DNA of 64,000 nucleotides. It comes from Niallia taxi (lineage in GTDB: Bacteria; Bacillota; Bacilli; Bacillales; Cytobacillaceae). How positions within the stretch are numbered: the stretch's first letter is position 1; each line of letters starts with the position of its first letter. The notes under the pieces are model-generated. The model saw only the letters and a program-made list of their open reading frames with translations, did no database searches and was not told where the DNA came from. The position numbers and the translations under genes were made by a program. Positions 44,491 to 53,698 of this stretch are shown in pieces. Where the stretch lies: positions 1,102,001-1,166,000 of the forward strand of contig NZ_CP102589.1 of assembly GCF_032818155.1 (NCBI RefSeq). Reading direction: 5' to 3'.

Positions 44491-44622
44491 ATGGCGAAGG
44501 ACAAAAAGACAGAAACTAACAACCAATGGGCTTCTGCTAATGCAGAGGTTACAGGCAAAAAACAAGAAAAAACAGCAACAGATAACCAATGGACGTCAGC
44601 TAACAAAAAATCAATAGAATAG
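44491..44622 (+). CDS. Small hydrophilic protein with repeated NQW-SAN motif
   Basis: This 43-residue product starts at ATG behind GGGAGGA and contains two copies of (N/D)NQW(A/T)SAN separated by a Lys-rich linker. It has no signal peptide or membrane segment. The family is not recognised; the small size, charge and Asn/Gln/Ala content recall spore or stress small proteins, but that is only an impression. The strong RBS and its own terminator support a real gene. Confidence 0.7.
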   Translation: MAKDKKTETNNQWASANAEVTGKKQEKTATDNQWTSANKKSIE

Positions 44623-44623
44623 C

Positions 44624-44669
44624 AAAAAAAAGAATGCAAAGGCTTTTTTAGCCATTGCATTCTTTTTTT
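44624..44669. terminator. Bidirectional terminator
   Basis: AAAGAATGCAA pairs with TTGCATTCTTT and is flanked by A and T runs; it serves the small-protein gene and the convergent aldo/keto reductase gene. Confidence 0.9.
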
Positions 44670-44671
44670 GA

Positions 44672-45526
44672 TTATTGCTGCTGTAATGCAGTTAATCTTT
44701 CGATATCATCTGGATCACCGAAAATACGGGAACCTGTATCAAGCTGATCAATTGCTTGCATATCTTCATCTGTCAAAGCAAAGTCGAACAGGTTTGCATT
44801 TTCTATGATGCGATGTTCATGAATAGACTTTGGAATAATAATTGTATCTCTTTGAAGATGCCATCTCAACATTACTTGAGCAGTAGTTTTACCGTATTTT
44901 TCACCGATAGTCTGCAATGTTGGATTTTCAAAAAGATTCTCTCTTCCTTGAGCCATTGGTGCCCAAGCTTCATGAGCAATACCATGCTGTTCCATATATT
45001 CACGTAATTCTTTTTGGTGGAATAAAGGATGTGTTTCAATCTGATTCAGCATTGGTGTGATTCTTGCCGTTTCCTTCAGCTTTTCTAAATGGTGGATTTG
45101 GAAGTTGCATACACCGATAGCCTTCACAAGACCTTCTTCATATAAATCCTCCATTGCCCGCCATGTTTCTGCATAGTTTGGAGCAGCCCAGTGAATCAAG
45201 TATAAATCAAGATAATCAAGCTGCATTTCCTTCAAGGAACGATGCAAGGCCTGTTTTGTCTCTTCGTAGCCAAAGTCGCTCACCCAAACTTTCGTTGTGA
45301 TGAATAACTCCTCACGAGGTACATCAACAGCCTTAAGAGCATTGCCAACAAAGCTTTCGTTTTCATAGCGAGTTGCTGTGTCAATGGAACGATAACCGTT
45401 TTTTATGGCAGCCTTTACGGCATTTTCACACTCAGCCGGATCCTTAACAAGAAAGACACCTAAGCCTAAATAAGGAATTTCAACACCATTGCGAAGTTTC
45501 TTTGTACTACCTAATGTTAATGACAA
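44672..45526 (-). CDS. Aldo/keto reductase, 2,5-diketo-D-gluconate reductase type
   Basis: This 284-residue NADPH-dependent enzyme has IDTATRYENE with the catalytic Asp and Tyr, Lys in ITTKVWV, His in YLIHWAAP, and IIIPKSIHEHRI in the cofactor loop. TTG 45526 is preferred because AGGAG lies 9 nt upstream and the product then begins like other family members; the ATG at 45595 has no RBS and would add an atypical leader. It is a broad carbonyl reductase and the physiological substrate is not evident. Confidence 0.9.
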   Translation of the reverse strand: MSLTLGSTKKLRNGVEIPYLGLGVFLVKDPAECENAVKAAIKNGYRSIDTATRYENESFVGNALKAVDVPREELFITTKVWVSDFGYEETKQALHRSLKEMQLDYLDLYLIHWAAPNYAETWRAMEDLYEEGLVKAIGVCNFQIHHLEKLKETARITPMLNQIETHPLFHQKELREYMEQHGIAHEAWAPMAQGRENLFENPTLQTIGEKYGKTTAQVMLRWHLQRDTIIIPKSIHEHRIIENANLFDFALTDEDMQAIDQLDTGSRIFGDPDDIERLTALQQQ

Positions 45527-45712
45527 TCTTCTCAGCTCCTCTAAGGTTTTATATTTCTTCCAGAAAGGGATTAAAGCCCTTTCATATGTAGACATACTTA
45601 AAGAGTAAAGCTTGTACCATTTTTTTTCAATGAATATGTATTAAGTTGACCTTGAAATAATGTAAATGGCTTAGAAAAGGGACTATTACGCTTAACTATT
45701 GCTTAGACAGCT

Positions 45713-45742
45713 AAAAAGCCCTCAACAAAAAATGTTAAGGGC
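45713..45742 (-). terminator. Terminator after katA
   Basis: On the minus strand GCCCTTAACA pairs with TGTTGAGGGC, followed by TTTTT. Confidence 0.85.
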
Positions 45743-45756
45743 GAAAGCTTGAATTA

Positions 45757-47211
45757 TTATTTAACTTCTTCAGGAACAGCTAAACCAAGTCCTTCTGCAA
45801 TGCGAGTTCCGTATTCTGGATCTGCTTTGTAGAAATGGCCGATTTGGCGAAGCTTGATTTCTTCTAATGCAACTGGCTTCATTGCACCAACGATGTTTTC
45901 TACCAATCTAGCACGCTCTTCTTCAGACAATAAACGGTATAGGTCACCAGCTTGTGTGTAGTGATCATTGTGATCATATGCAACACTGTCAGCTACACCT
46001 GAAACTGCGAACGCAGAGGTTTTGTCTTCTGGAGATTCTTTTGGACCGCTGAAGCTGTTTGGCTCGTAATAAACAGAGCCTCCACCATTACCGTCAAAGC
46101 GCATTTGTCCATCACGTTGATAGTTGTTAACAGGGCTTTGTGGACGGTTGATTGGCAGTGCATTGTGGTTAACACCAACACGGTAACGATGTGCATCAGC
46201 ATATGCAAACAGACGGCCTTGAAGCATTTTGTCTGGAGATGCTTCCACACCAGGTACGAATGTTCCAGGTGAGAATGTTGCTTGCTCCACTTCAGCAAAG
46301 TAGTTCTCAGGGTTGCGGTTAAGCACCATACGGCCAACCTCGATTAATGGATAGTCTTTTTGAGACCATACTTTTGTTACATCAAATGGATCGAAGCGGT
46401 ATGTGTTAGCATCTTCGACAGGCATAATTTGAACATACAATGTCCATGCAGGGAAGTCACCAGCTTCAATTGCATTAAATAAGTCTTCTGTATGATAATC
46501 TGGATTTTCACCAGCTAATTTTGCTGCAGTATCAACAGCCAGGTTTTTCACGCCTTGTTCTGTCTTAAAGTGATATTTCACCCAAACTGCTTCGCCTTCT
46601 TTATTTACCCATTTAAATGTGTGGCTTCCGAAACCATGCATATGGCGAAGTGTTGCAGGGATACCACGGTCAGACATTAAGATTGATACTTGGTGCAGAG
46701 ATTCAGGAGAATGAGACCAGAAATCCCAAACCGCTGTTGGGTTTTTCAAATGTGTTTTTGGATCCCTTTTTTGTGTATGGATAAAGTCAGGGAACTTGAT
46801 TGCATCGCGAATAAAGAATACAGGAGTATTATTACCAACGATATCGTAGTTACCTTCCTCTGTATAAAACTTAACAGCGAAACCGCGCGGGTCACGAACT
46901 GTATCAGCAGAACCTAGCTCACCTGCAACTGTTGAGAAACGAATGAACATTGGAGTTCTTTTGCCTACTTCATCAAGGAAGTTTGCTTTTGTATATTTAG
47001 ACAAGTCATTTGTTACTTCGAAGTAGCCGTGTGCTCCAGCGCCTTTTGCATGAACAACACGCTCAGGGACACGTTCTCTGTTAAAATGAGCTAATTTTTC
47101 AAGTAAATGTACATCTTGAATTAGAGTAGGACCACGATCTCCAGCAGTCATAGAGTTTTGGTTGTCTCCTACTGGAGAGCCCCAACTAGTTGTTAATTTG
47201 TTGTTTGACAT
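45757..47211 (-). CDS. katA: Heme catalase (monofunctional, small-subunit clade)
   Basis: This 484-residue cytosolic enzyme dismutates hydrogen peroxide. The catalytic His54 is in [12 protein letters not shown], Asn127 in VGNNTPVFF, and the proximal heme Tyr in [12 protein letters not shown]. The N-terminus [12 protein letters not shown] is typical of Bacillus KatA. GAGGTGATT precedes the ATG. A perfect PerR box lies upstream, which indicates peroxide induction. Confidence 0.97.
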   Translation of the reverse strand: MSNNKLTTSWGSPVGDNQNSMTAGDRGPTLIQDVHLLEKLAHFNRERVPERVVHAKGAGAHGYFEVTNDLSKYTKANFLDEVGKRTPMFIRFSTVAGELGSADTVRDPRGFAVKFYTEEGNYDIVGNNTPVFFIRDAIKFPDFIHTQKRDPKTHLKNPTAVWDFWSHSPESLHQVSILMSDRGIPATLRHMHGFGSHTFKWVNKEGEAVWVKYHFKTEQGVKNLAVDTAAKLAGENPDYHTEDLFNAIEAGDFPAWTLYVQIMPVEDANTYRFDPFDVTKVWSQKDYPLIEVGRMVLNRNPENYFAEVEQATFSPGTFVPGVEASPDKMLQGRLFAYADAHRYRVGVNHNALPINRPQSPVNNYQRDGQMRFDGNGGGSVYYEPNSFSGPKESPEDKTSAFAVSGVADSVAYDHNDHYTQAGDLYRLLSEEERARLVENIVGAMKPVALEEIKLRQIGHFYKADPEYGTRIAEGLGLAVPEEVK

Positions 47212-47254
47212 GCAATCACCTCATAATTTATTTGTTCTTTATCTTATGTACTTT

Positions 47255-47304
47255 ATAATATCATCTATAATTAAAAAATCAATACTATTTTATAATTATT
47301 ATAA
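47255..47304 (-). promoter_or_regulatory. katA promoter and perfect PerR box
   Basis: The minus-strand promoter is TTGATT (47282-47277), 16 bp, TATTAT (47260-47255). TTATAATTATTATAA (47290-47304) matches the PerR consensus TTATAATnATTATAA at every position and sits just upstream of the -35. A weaker PerR-like dyad overlaps the -10 region (about 47253-47270). Confidence 0.85.
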
Positions 47305-47596
47305 ATAACTTTTTTAAATGGTTAATAGAATAAAAGGCCATATCCTTTATAAAAGAGTAGAGGAAAGGCTTCCATGAGAGTATCACGAAATAATTTCTTG
47401 ATAGTAAAGGAGAAAATTACATATTGAATGAGAAATAGGCTGTTTATTTAATACTCTTCCAACAACCATCCTATGCATGATAGTGGTAGAATATTCGCAA
47501 GATTAAACTAGGATTAGCCATATAATTATTTTATAATGAGTAGTAGAATTGGACGGAACATCTAAAACTGTCACGATTAATATAGGGGGCTTCACC
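47305..47596. other. AT-rich spacer between katA and aroK
   Basis: No convincing gene or RNA element is seen. Two TATAAT hexamers (47521-47526 and 47532-47537) could be -10 boxes for aroK, but no good -35 accompanies them. Confidence 0.4.
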
Positions 47597-48151
47597 TTGG
47601 AAAACAAACGAGTACCATTAAGGGAAAAGAGCATCGTGTTTATTGGCTTTATGGGCGTTGGTAAAACGAGTATTGGAAAGCTAGTTGCTAAAAGGCTATA
47701 TCGCGATTTTCTAGATGTGGATCATGTAATTGAGGAAGAGTACGGCATGCCTGTTTCAAAGATTTTTGAGCAGGTTGGAGAAAAGGCTTTTCGACAGAAG
47801 GAAAAGGAAGTAGTAACAGAGCTGAGTGCAAGAAAGCTTCTTGTGCTGTCACTTGGCGGAGGCTCCTTTTTACAGGAGGAAATAAAAAATGCTTGCCTTG
47901 AAAATTGTATTGTCATTCATTTAGATCTCTCTTGGGAATCATGGAAGGATAGAATCAGCTTAATTATTGACAGCAGACCTGTTTTGAAGGGGAAATCGCT
48001 TGAGGATATGGAAGAGCTGTATAATAAAAGACAAGAAATTTATGCAGACCATCATTCAAAGGTTGATACAGATAGCAAAGATATGGAAGAGGTTGCAGAT
48101 TATATTGTGGATTCCTTAAAATATGCATGGGATTTATACGAGCCAAGATAA
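47597..48151 (+). CDS. aroK: Shikimate kinase
   Basis: This 184-residue enzyme phosphorylates shikimate with ATP. The P-loop is GFMGVGKTS; the shikimate site includes DVDHVIE and SLGGGS; a lid region follows with SRPVLKG. TTG 47597 follows AGGGGGC and gives an N-terminus (MENKRVPLREKSIVFIGF) like B. subtilis AroK; the TTG at 47549 has no RBS. It is paired with the type I dehydroquinate dehydratase gene 37 bp downstream. Confidence 0.94.
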   Translation: MENKRVPLREKSIVFIGFMGVGKTSIGKLVAKRLYRDFLDVDHVIEEEYGMPVSKIFEQVGEKAFRQKEKEVVTELSARKLLVLSLGGGSFLQEEIKNACLENCIVIHLDLSWESWKDRISLIIDSRPVLKGKSLEDMEELYNKRQEIYADHHSKVDTDSKDMEEVADYIVDSLKYAWDLYEPR

Positions 48152-48188
48152 GTAATAGAGGTCACAACAGAAAAATAGGGGTGCTTAA

Positions 48189-48953
48189 ATGGTTCAGCCA
48201 TTAATAATAAGAGATATCGCAATAGGAGAGGGAATTCCGAAAATATGTGCTTCCTTAATTGGAGAGACAGCAAGCCAGTTGAAGGAAGAAGCACATGTTT
48301 TGATTACGGAAAGCGTCGATGTGATCGAATGGCGTGTCGATTTTTTTGAAAAAGCTTATGATAAAAGTGAAGTGCTTCAAACATTGGCAAATATCAGAAG
48401 CTGGATTGGCAATATTCCTCTTGTCTTCACATTTAGAAGCAAGAAGGAAGGCGGAGAGAAAGAGCTTGAAAGGGAAGCGTATATCGCCCTTAATAAGGCA
48501 GCAGCAAAGTCAGGCTACGCTGATATTATTGATGTGGAGCTTTTTAATAGAGAAGCAGATGTGAAAGAGCTTGTTGAGTTTGCACATGCCCATAAGGCTG
48601 CTGTTATTGTGTCTAATCATGATTTTAATAAAACACCGGCAAAGGAAGAAATTATTTCTCGGCTCCGTAAAGCGCAGGAACTTGGCGGAGACCTTCCGAA
48701 AATCGCGCTCATGCCACAAAGTATGGCGGATGTGATTACATTGTTGGATGCAGTCCAAACGATGAAGGAGCAATATGCAGACAGACCAATTATTGCCATG
48801 TCAATGGGAGGACAAGGCTCTATTAGCCGCATTGCCGGTGAAGCCTTTGGCTCTGCGCTGACATTTGGTGCGGCAAAAAAAGCCTCTGCTCCTGGGCAAA
48901 TACCCATTAAAAACTTGAAAACAGTATTAACGATATTACATGAAAGCTTATGA
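48189..48953 (+). CDS. aroD: 3-dehydroquinate dehydratase, type I
   Basis: This 254-residue barrel enzyme converts 3-dehydroquinate to 3-dehydroshikimate through a Schiff base. His144 in VSNHDF and Lys171 in PKIALMPQS are the catalytic pair; EWRVDFFE and SMGGQGSISR bind substrate. It forms an aromatic-amino-acid mini-operon with aroK. AATAGGGGTG precedes the ATG. Confidence 0.96.
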   Translation: MVQPLIIRDIAIGEGIPKICASLIGETASQLKEEAHVLITESVDVIEWRVDFFEKAYDKSEVLQTLANIRSWIGNIPLVFTFRSKKEGGEKELEREAYIALNKAAAKSGYADIIDVELFNREADVKELVEFAHAHKAAVIVSNHDFNKTPAKEEIISRLRKAQELGGDLPKIALMPQSMADVITLLDAVQTMKEQYADRPIIAMSMGGQGSISRIAGEAFGSALTFGAAKKASAPGQIPIKNLKTVLTILHESL

Positions 48954-48956
48954 AAA

Positions 48957-48990
48957 ACAAAAGGAGATCCAAGCAGGATTCTCCTTTTTA
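48957..48990 (+). terminator. Terminator after aroD
   Basis: AAAAGGAGATCC pairs with GGATTCTCCTTTT with one bulged base, followed by T. It precedes the aldehyde dehydrogenase RBS. Confidence 0.7.
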
Positions 48991-49015
48991 CTATACAAAA
49001 AAAGGAGCAAAGCAG

Positions 49016-50410
49016 ATGGAAAAAGACATGCAGCTGAACGAGGTAGAGCAGATGCTGACAGATTGCAGGCTGTTCTTTGAGACAAATCAAACTTTAGATT
49101 ATCAATTTCGAGTGGTGCAGCTGAAAAAACTGCGTAAGGCAATTCAAGAGAATGAGGAAAACCTCATGGATGCATTGCAAACTGATTTAGGGAAGCATCC
49201 TTTTGAGTCATACGCAACGGAAATTGGATTTATCTTGCAAAGCATTACATATACGCTTAAAAATCTCTCTAAATGGATGAAGGTAAAAAAGGTACGGTCG
49301 CCTTTGGCGCTATATCCTGCTAAAAGCTTTATCCGCCATGAGCCTTACGGAACAGTTTTGATAATTGGACCCTTTAACTATCCGCTCCAGCTTTTGATTG
49401 AACCATTAATCGGTGCAATCGCCGCTGGAAACTGTGCTGTTATAAAGCCTTCTGAGCTTGTGCCGGCAACATCAAAAGCAGTAGCGTCAATGATTTCAGC
49501 TACATTTGAACCAGCATTTGTGCGCGCGGTAGAGGGAGGAGTTGAAACGAATAAGGCGCTTCTTCAAGGAAGGTTTGACAATATCTTTTTTACAGGAAGC
49601 CCTGCTGTAGGAAAGCTTGTTATGAAGGCAGCCGCAGAAAATCTAATCCCTGTTACCCTAGAATTAGGAGGGAAAAGTCCAGCATTTGTCGATGAATCAG
49701 CAGATATTCAACTTGCAGCCAGCAGAATTATCTGGGGAAAAACAGTCAATGCTGGCCAAACATGTGTGGCACCAGATTATGTTGTCGTACATGAAAGCAT
49801 AAAAGAAAAGCTGATTGAAGAAATGAAAGCAGCAATAGGCCGTTTTTATGGAGAATCAGTCGAAAAAAGCGCGTATTTTGGAAAAATCGTAAATGATAGG
49901 CATTTTGCAAGACTTGTAAAGATTATCGAAGCAGAGGAAGGAAATATTCTGTATGGCGGGAAAAGCAAGAAAGAACTGCGCTTTTTGGAGCCTGCTTTAA
50001 TTCAGGCAGATTGGGATGCACCTTCCATGGAGGATGAGATTTTCGGTCCAATTCTTCCGATTATTGGATATACCGACAAACAGGATGTAGTAAAAAGGGT
50101 GACTAAAATGACTAAGCCCTTAGCGATGTATATTTTTACAGCTTCAAAGGAAATGGAAGAATACTGGCTTAAATCTATTTCATCAGGCGGTGTTAGCATC
50201 AATGATACCCTTACTCATTTGGCTAATCCAGCGCTTCCATTTGGCGGCATTGGCACTTCTGGGATGGGCTCTTATCATGGAATTTACAGCTTTGCTGCTT
50301 TTTCTCATAAAAGGAGTGTACTGAAAAGGGGGAAAGGGTTAAAAATTACAGAGCTTTTTCCTCCGTATACAGACAAGAAGCTTGCGCTTGTTCGTAGATT
50401 TCTGAAATGA
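49016..50410 (+). CDS. Aldehyde dehydrogenase, class 3 type (YwdH-like)
   Basis: This 464-residue NAD(P)-dependent enzyme has GPFNYPLQL near the cofactor fold, ELGGKSPAFV with the catalytic Glu, the nucleophile Cys in NAGQTCVAPDYV, and EIFGPILP. ATG 49016 follows AAAGGAG; the frame from 48950 would run through the terminator hairpin and is rejected. Class 3 enzymes oxidise medium/long-chain or aromatic aldehydes. It has a hydrophobic-basic C-terminus but no clear membrane helix. Confidence 0.93.
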   Translation: MEKDMQLNEVEQMLTDCRLFFETNQTLDYQFRVVQLKKLRKAIQENEENLMDALQTDLGKHPFESYATEIGFILQSITYTLKNLSKWMKVKKVRSPLALYPAKSFIRHEPYGTVLIIGPFNYPLQLLIEPLIGAIAAGNCAVIKPSELVPATSKAVASMISATFEPAFVRAVEGGVETNKALLQGRFDNIFFTGSPAVGKLVMKAAAENLIPVTLELGGKSPAFVDESADIQLAASRIIWGKTVNAGQTCVAPDYVVVHESIKEKLIEEMKAAIGRFYGESVEKSAYFGKIVNDRHFARLVKIIEAEEGNILYGGKSKKELRFLEPALIQADWDAPSMEDEIFGPILPIIGYTDKQDVVKRVTKMTKPLAMYIFTASKEMEEYWLKSISSGGVSINDTLTHLANPALPFGGIGTSGMGSYHGIYSFAAFSHKRSVLKRGKGLKITELFPPYTDKKLALVRRFLK

Positions 50411-50460
50411 TTTATTTACTATGAAAGATAAGAAAAATGACTAGTAAAGGGGGATTTCAT

Positions 50461-51534
50461 TTGGAAGACAATCTATTAGCAGATGCATCCACGTTCATTC
50501 AGTTATGCTATACAGATTGGGATAAAGCAGACCAAGTAGAATCTAGATTGGCCGAAATTAAGGAACAAATTGCAAGGTCTGGAACGTATGAGCATACATA
50601 TGAGGAGCTGGCTTATGGAGCGATGCTAGCATGGAGAAACAGCAATCGCTGTATCGGCAGATTGTTTTGGAAAAATCTCCATGTCATCGACAAAAGGACT
50701 GTTGCAACAGAAGAGGAAATAGGGAAATCCTTATTAGAGCATATTGAATATGCGACAAACGGCGGTAAGATAAGACCGACAATAACAGTTTTTCCGCAAG
50801 AGAGTGACGAAAAATCTGTCCAAATTCTAAACCATCAATTGCTTCGCTATGCTGGCTATAAAACAGACTTCGGTATCCTTGGAGATCCTGATTCTCTGTC
50901 GTTTACTGAATATTGTCAGACGTTAGGATGGAAGGGGAAAGGTACGAACTTTGATATCCTGCCGCTTGTTTTGCAATTTAATCAAAATGATCCAGTGCTT
51001 ATAAATATACCGGAGGAATTGATTATGGAGGTGCCGATTCGTCATCCTGACTATGAATGGTTTAAGGATTTGGAGCTGAAATGGTATGCTGTTCCAATCA
51101 TCTCGAGTATGAGGCTAGAAATTGGCGGGGTCTCCTATACAGCAGCTCAGTTTAACGGTTGGTATATGGGAACTGAAATCGGGGCAAGAAATCTTGCGGA
51201 CGAGAATCGTTATAACATGCTTCCTGCAATTGGAGAAGCCTTGGGGCTCCAAACAAACAAATCATCTTCGTTATGGAAGGACAAAGCGCTTGTTGAACTC
51301 AATATTGCTGTATTGGAATCCTTCCGAAATGCTGGTGTAACAATCGTTGATCACCATACGGCAGCACAACAGTTCAAAATTTTTGAAGGGAAGGAGCAGG
51401 AAGCAGGCAGGGAAGTAACAGGGAATTGGGCATGGCTAATTCCACCGTTGTCTCCTGCAGCAACCCATATCTTTCATCAGCGATATAACAATGATATTAA
51501 GAAGCCGAATTTTTTTAACCGTAAAAGCAATTAA
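50461..51534 (+). CDS. nos: Nitric oxide synthase, oxygenase domain only
   Basis: This 357-residue protein makes NO and citrulline from arginine using heme and a pterin, with electrons from an unlinked reductase. The heme ligand Cys64 is in [13 protein letters not shown]; the arginine-site Glu is in [31 protein letters not shown] closes the domain. It starts at TTG behind AAAGGGGGA; the ATG at 50437 lies before that RBS. Bacterial NOS is known to protect against oxidative stress and antibiotics. Confidence 0.96.
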   Translation: MEDNLLADASTFIQLCYTDWDKADQVESRLAEIKEQIARSGTYEHTYEELAYGAMLAWRNSNRCIGRLFWKNLHVIDKRTVATEEEIGKSLLEHIEYATNGGKIRPTITVFPQESDEKSVQILNHQLLRYAGYKTDFGILGDPDSLSFTEYCQTLGWKGKGTNFDILPLVLQFNQNDPVLINIPEELIMEVPIRHPDYEWFKDLELKWYAVPIISSMRLEIGGVSYTAAQFNGWYMGTEIGARNLADENRYNMLPAIGEALGLQTNKSSSLWKDKALVELNIAVLESFRNAGVTIVDHHTAAQQFKIFEGKEQEAGREVTGNWAWLIPPLSPAATHIFHQRYNNDIKKPNFFNRKSN

Positions 51535-51543
51535 TGTATTTTG

Positions 51544-52107
51544 TCAGTCTTCTCCTTTAAATTCAGTCACACCGAATGTCTGGTTATAATCATAGCCATT
51601 AAAATAAATGTCTAAATCGTGGAAATAACGGTGGAGGCTGCGCATTGCATCCCGATTATCAGCTGCTGCCACAAGCTTGGCAGCTTCCTTAATATGTTCC
51701 AAATCAGAAGTAATGTTACTGTCATCAATTACAATATTCTCTGCTTGGGACAAAATGCTTTCAGCAGCTTCCTGCTGTTCTGCATAATCAGTTGTTTCTA
51801 GTCTGCCCCACCCTAATGTATCATTATAGAAGTCATGCCATTTCGAGATAAAATCATGCCCGCTTGAACCATCTGCTAAAGTGACAACGCTTTTGTCAAC
51901 TGGTTCATTCACAGCCTCTGTACTCATTTCCTCAGAATCAGAAACAGATTTTGTAGCTGCAGCACTGACTGCAGACTTGTCATTGTCTGTTTTTAAAGAT
52001 TTATCCTTTTCCAAGAATATAAGGGTAGCGAAAACAACAGAGGCAGTAAGCCCTCCGACCCCGACGATTATTCCAATAAGCCAGTATATCATTTTCTTCC
52101 ATTGCAA
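51544..52107 (-). CDS. Membrane-anchored protein, DUF6241-like
   Basis: This 187-residue protein has an N-terminal helix (about residues 6-30, YWLIGIIVGVGGLTASVVF), a Ser/Asp/Glu-rich linker and an extracytoplasmic helical domain ending SLHRYFHDLDIYFNGYDYN. The TTG at 52107 follows GAGGGG; the longer frame to 52155 lacks an RBS. The similarity to DUF6241 is from recollection. Function unknown. It converges with nos at a 9-bp gap with no terminator in between. Confidence 0.75.
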   Translation of the reverse strand: MQWKKMIYWLIGIIVGVGGLTASVVFATLIFLEKDKSLKTDNDKSAVSAAATKSVSDSEEMSTEAVNEPVDKSVVTLADGSSGHDFISKWHDFYNDTLGWGRLETTDYAEQQEAAESILSQAENIVIDDSNITSDLEHIKEAAKLVAAADNRDAMRSLHRYFHDLDIYFNGYDYNQTFGVTEFKGED

Positions 52108-52244
52108 TATTCTCAACCCCTCTAAAGTGGTGTCATTTATGTCTAAGTTTACCATTCGCTAATAGGTTGGAAATTCCTTCATAAAAAGGAAAAAATCCTT
52201 ATGGTTGCGTTAATTGTCATTTCCATTACTAAGCAGGTAATTGC

Positions 52245-52275
52245 TGTATAGAAAAGGTTTGGCTTGGAAATAGTA
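52245..52275 (+). promoter_or_regulatory. Possible sigma-G-type promoter of cdaS
   Basis: TGTATA (52245-52250) fits the sigma-G -35 TGHATA; 18 bp downstream AATAGTA (52269-52275) matches five of seven positions of the -10 CATWHTA. B. subtilis cdaS is forespore-expressed, so a sigma-G promoter would be expected. Confidence 0.4.
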
Positions 52276-52309
52276 AAGAAAAAGGAGAGCTAAGAAAAGG
52301 AGTGTTAGC

Positions 52310-52933
52310 TTGTCTGTTGAAGAAGGGAATATGCCAATCTTTATCAAAAATCAGCTGAAGGCAGATTTGCAATTACTTATGGCAAATCTCCATGGCTTAT
52401 ATGAGTCTATCGCTGAAAAAGATTGCTGTGTTTTAAATGATTTTGAGAAAATGAACAAGCAGTTCAAAGGCATTCATAGCTTTGCAGCATCTTATTACTT
52501 ACAATCCTACCTTGAGCCATTTACAGACTATATGGAAATGCTCACGGTTTCTGCCCAGCATTTTTCGGAAAAGCGGCACGGTGCTCTGATTGCCATTAAA
52601 AGACAGGATAGCCTTGAGACATTAGTTCACTCTGGTGTTCCGCTGCATGCCCAATTGTCATCTAACCTGCTTGAAGCAATTTTTTATCCAGGAAATCCGC
52701 TCCATGATGGGGGAGTTCTTATTGATAAAGATATGGTTGTTTCCGCTGCTAATATTTTTCCAACCTCTAAGTTTTATAATGGCAAGGAAAAGCTTGGCAC
52801 AAGACACAGAGCGGCTATCGGCATAACGGAACAATCAGATGCTTTAGTCATCGTTGTTTCAGAGGAAACAGGGAGAATATCCTTTTCCATTGATGGACAG
52901 CTTTTTCCAGTTCAAACAAGTGCCCTTATGTAA
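52310..52933 (+). CDS. cdaS: Sporulation-type diadenylate cyclase CdaS
   Basis: This 207-residue soluble protein has an N-terminal two-helix autoinhibitory domain (residues about 10-80) and a C-terminal DisA_N cyclase domain. The active site shows NPLHDGGVLI (DGG at 133-135 where DGA is usual) and GTRHRAAIG (RHR at 165-167). It makes c-di-AMP from two ATP. It starts at TTG behind AAAAGGAG. Its presence is a strong marker for a spore former. Confidence 0.93.
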   Translation: MSVEEGNMPIFIKNQLKADLQLLMANLHGLYESIAEKDCCVLNDFEKMNKQFKGIHSFAASYYLQSYLEPFTDYMEMLTVSAQHFSEKRHGALIAIKRQDSLETLVHSGVPLHAQLSSNLLEAIFYPGNPLHDGGVLIDKDMVVSAANIFPTSKFYNGKEKLGTRHRAAIGITEQSDALVIVVSEETGRISFSIDGQLFPVQTSALM

Positions 52934-52955
52934 CCTACTAATACAGTGTATATGG

Positions 52956-52986
52956 AAAGCTTGAATAACAGAATTCAAGCTTTTTT
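52956..52986 (+). terminator. Terminator after cdaS
   Basis: AAGCTTGAAT pairs perfectly with ATTCAAGCTT, followed by a T-run. Confidence 0.9.
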
Positions 52987-52990
52987 GTTG

Positions 52991-53530
52991 TTATAGATCT
53001 GTTTTCATCAGTAAAAGCAGAACTATAAAGAATAAAACTAGTGTAATGGAAAATAAGATGAGATTGCTCCTTTTCGTTAACTTAATAGGAGTTCTTCCTT
53101 CAAGCGGAACAGTACGCTTACCAATGTAGGTGAATGTTCGTGCATAAATCCAATACAGACTGTAAGAATCCCAATAGTCCCAGCCGTTTCGAAAGCGGAT
53201 AAACCCAAGATGCTCTAAAATAATTTCCAAACTGAAGGTCCATGAAATAAACACAAAATAGAAACGAAAAGTATCCTTAGTCGGTTCGAAACGAATTAAG
53301 AAAGCAATAAAAAGACCAAAATTAATAACCACTGCTGGCAGAATAAACAACACTGGAAGTGCATAACGATAAAACCCATTGTAATAAAAGAACAGACAGA
53401 GCAGGATGGAAAGGGCAAAATGAATAAGCAAGATTGTTTGGTAAAATCGGAACCTTCTTCGCAGTACGACAATGTTTCCTGCCAAGCCTAATAAAATAGC
53501 CGCAATTAGTATATACCAATTAATATTCAC
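52991..53530 (-). CDS. Polytopic membrane protein, CBO0543-like
   Basis: This 179-residue protein has about five hydrophobic helices and a conserved-looking aromatic stretch (FRNGWDYWDSYSLYWIYARTF). It resembles the CBO0543 family found in spore-forming Firmicutes, a recalled match. Function unknown. AAGGAGAG precedes the ATG. It is monocistronic and converges with cdaS. Confidence 0.75.
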   Translation of the reverse strand: MNINWYILIAAILLGLAGNIVVLRRRFRFYQTILLIHFALSILLCLFFYYNGFYRYALPVLFILPAVVINFGLFIAFLIRFEPTKDTFRFYFVFISWTFSLEIILEHLGFIRFRNGWDYWDSYSLYWIYARTFTYIGKRTVPLEGRTPIKLTKRSNLILFSITLVLFFIVLLLLMKTDL

Positions 53531-53622
53531 GCTTCACTCTCCTTCATAAACATGAAGATCCCCTATAGTTTTTGCAAAAGAAGGAGAAATATGTCTATAA
53601 AGTGTTCCTGCCAAGCAGATTG

Positions 53623-53676
53623 TTATTCAAGAAGAGAAAAAACGAATATAATTTAATTGTATGAAAGCGTTTTAAA
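53623..53676 (+). promoter_or_regulatory. Esterase promoter with cre-like site
   Basis: The -10 TATAAT is at 53647-53652; TTATTC (53623-53628) is a weak -35 at 18 bp. ATGAAAGCGTTTTAAA (53661-53676) fits cre with one mismatch, just downstream of the start point. Confidence 0.5.
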
Positions 53677-53698
53677 AATAAAGGGGGAGCAAGTCAAA

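Noticed and set aside
47374..47427. 17-codon ATG frame between katA and aroK
   Set aside because: The purine-rich sequence upstream is poorly spaced, the product has no features, and it is not placed like a leader for aroK.
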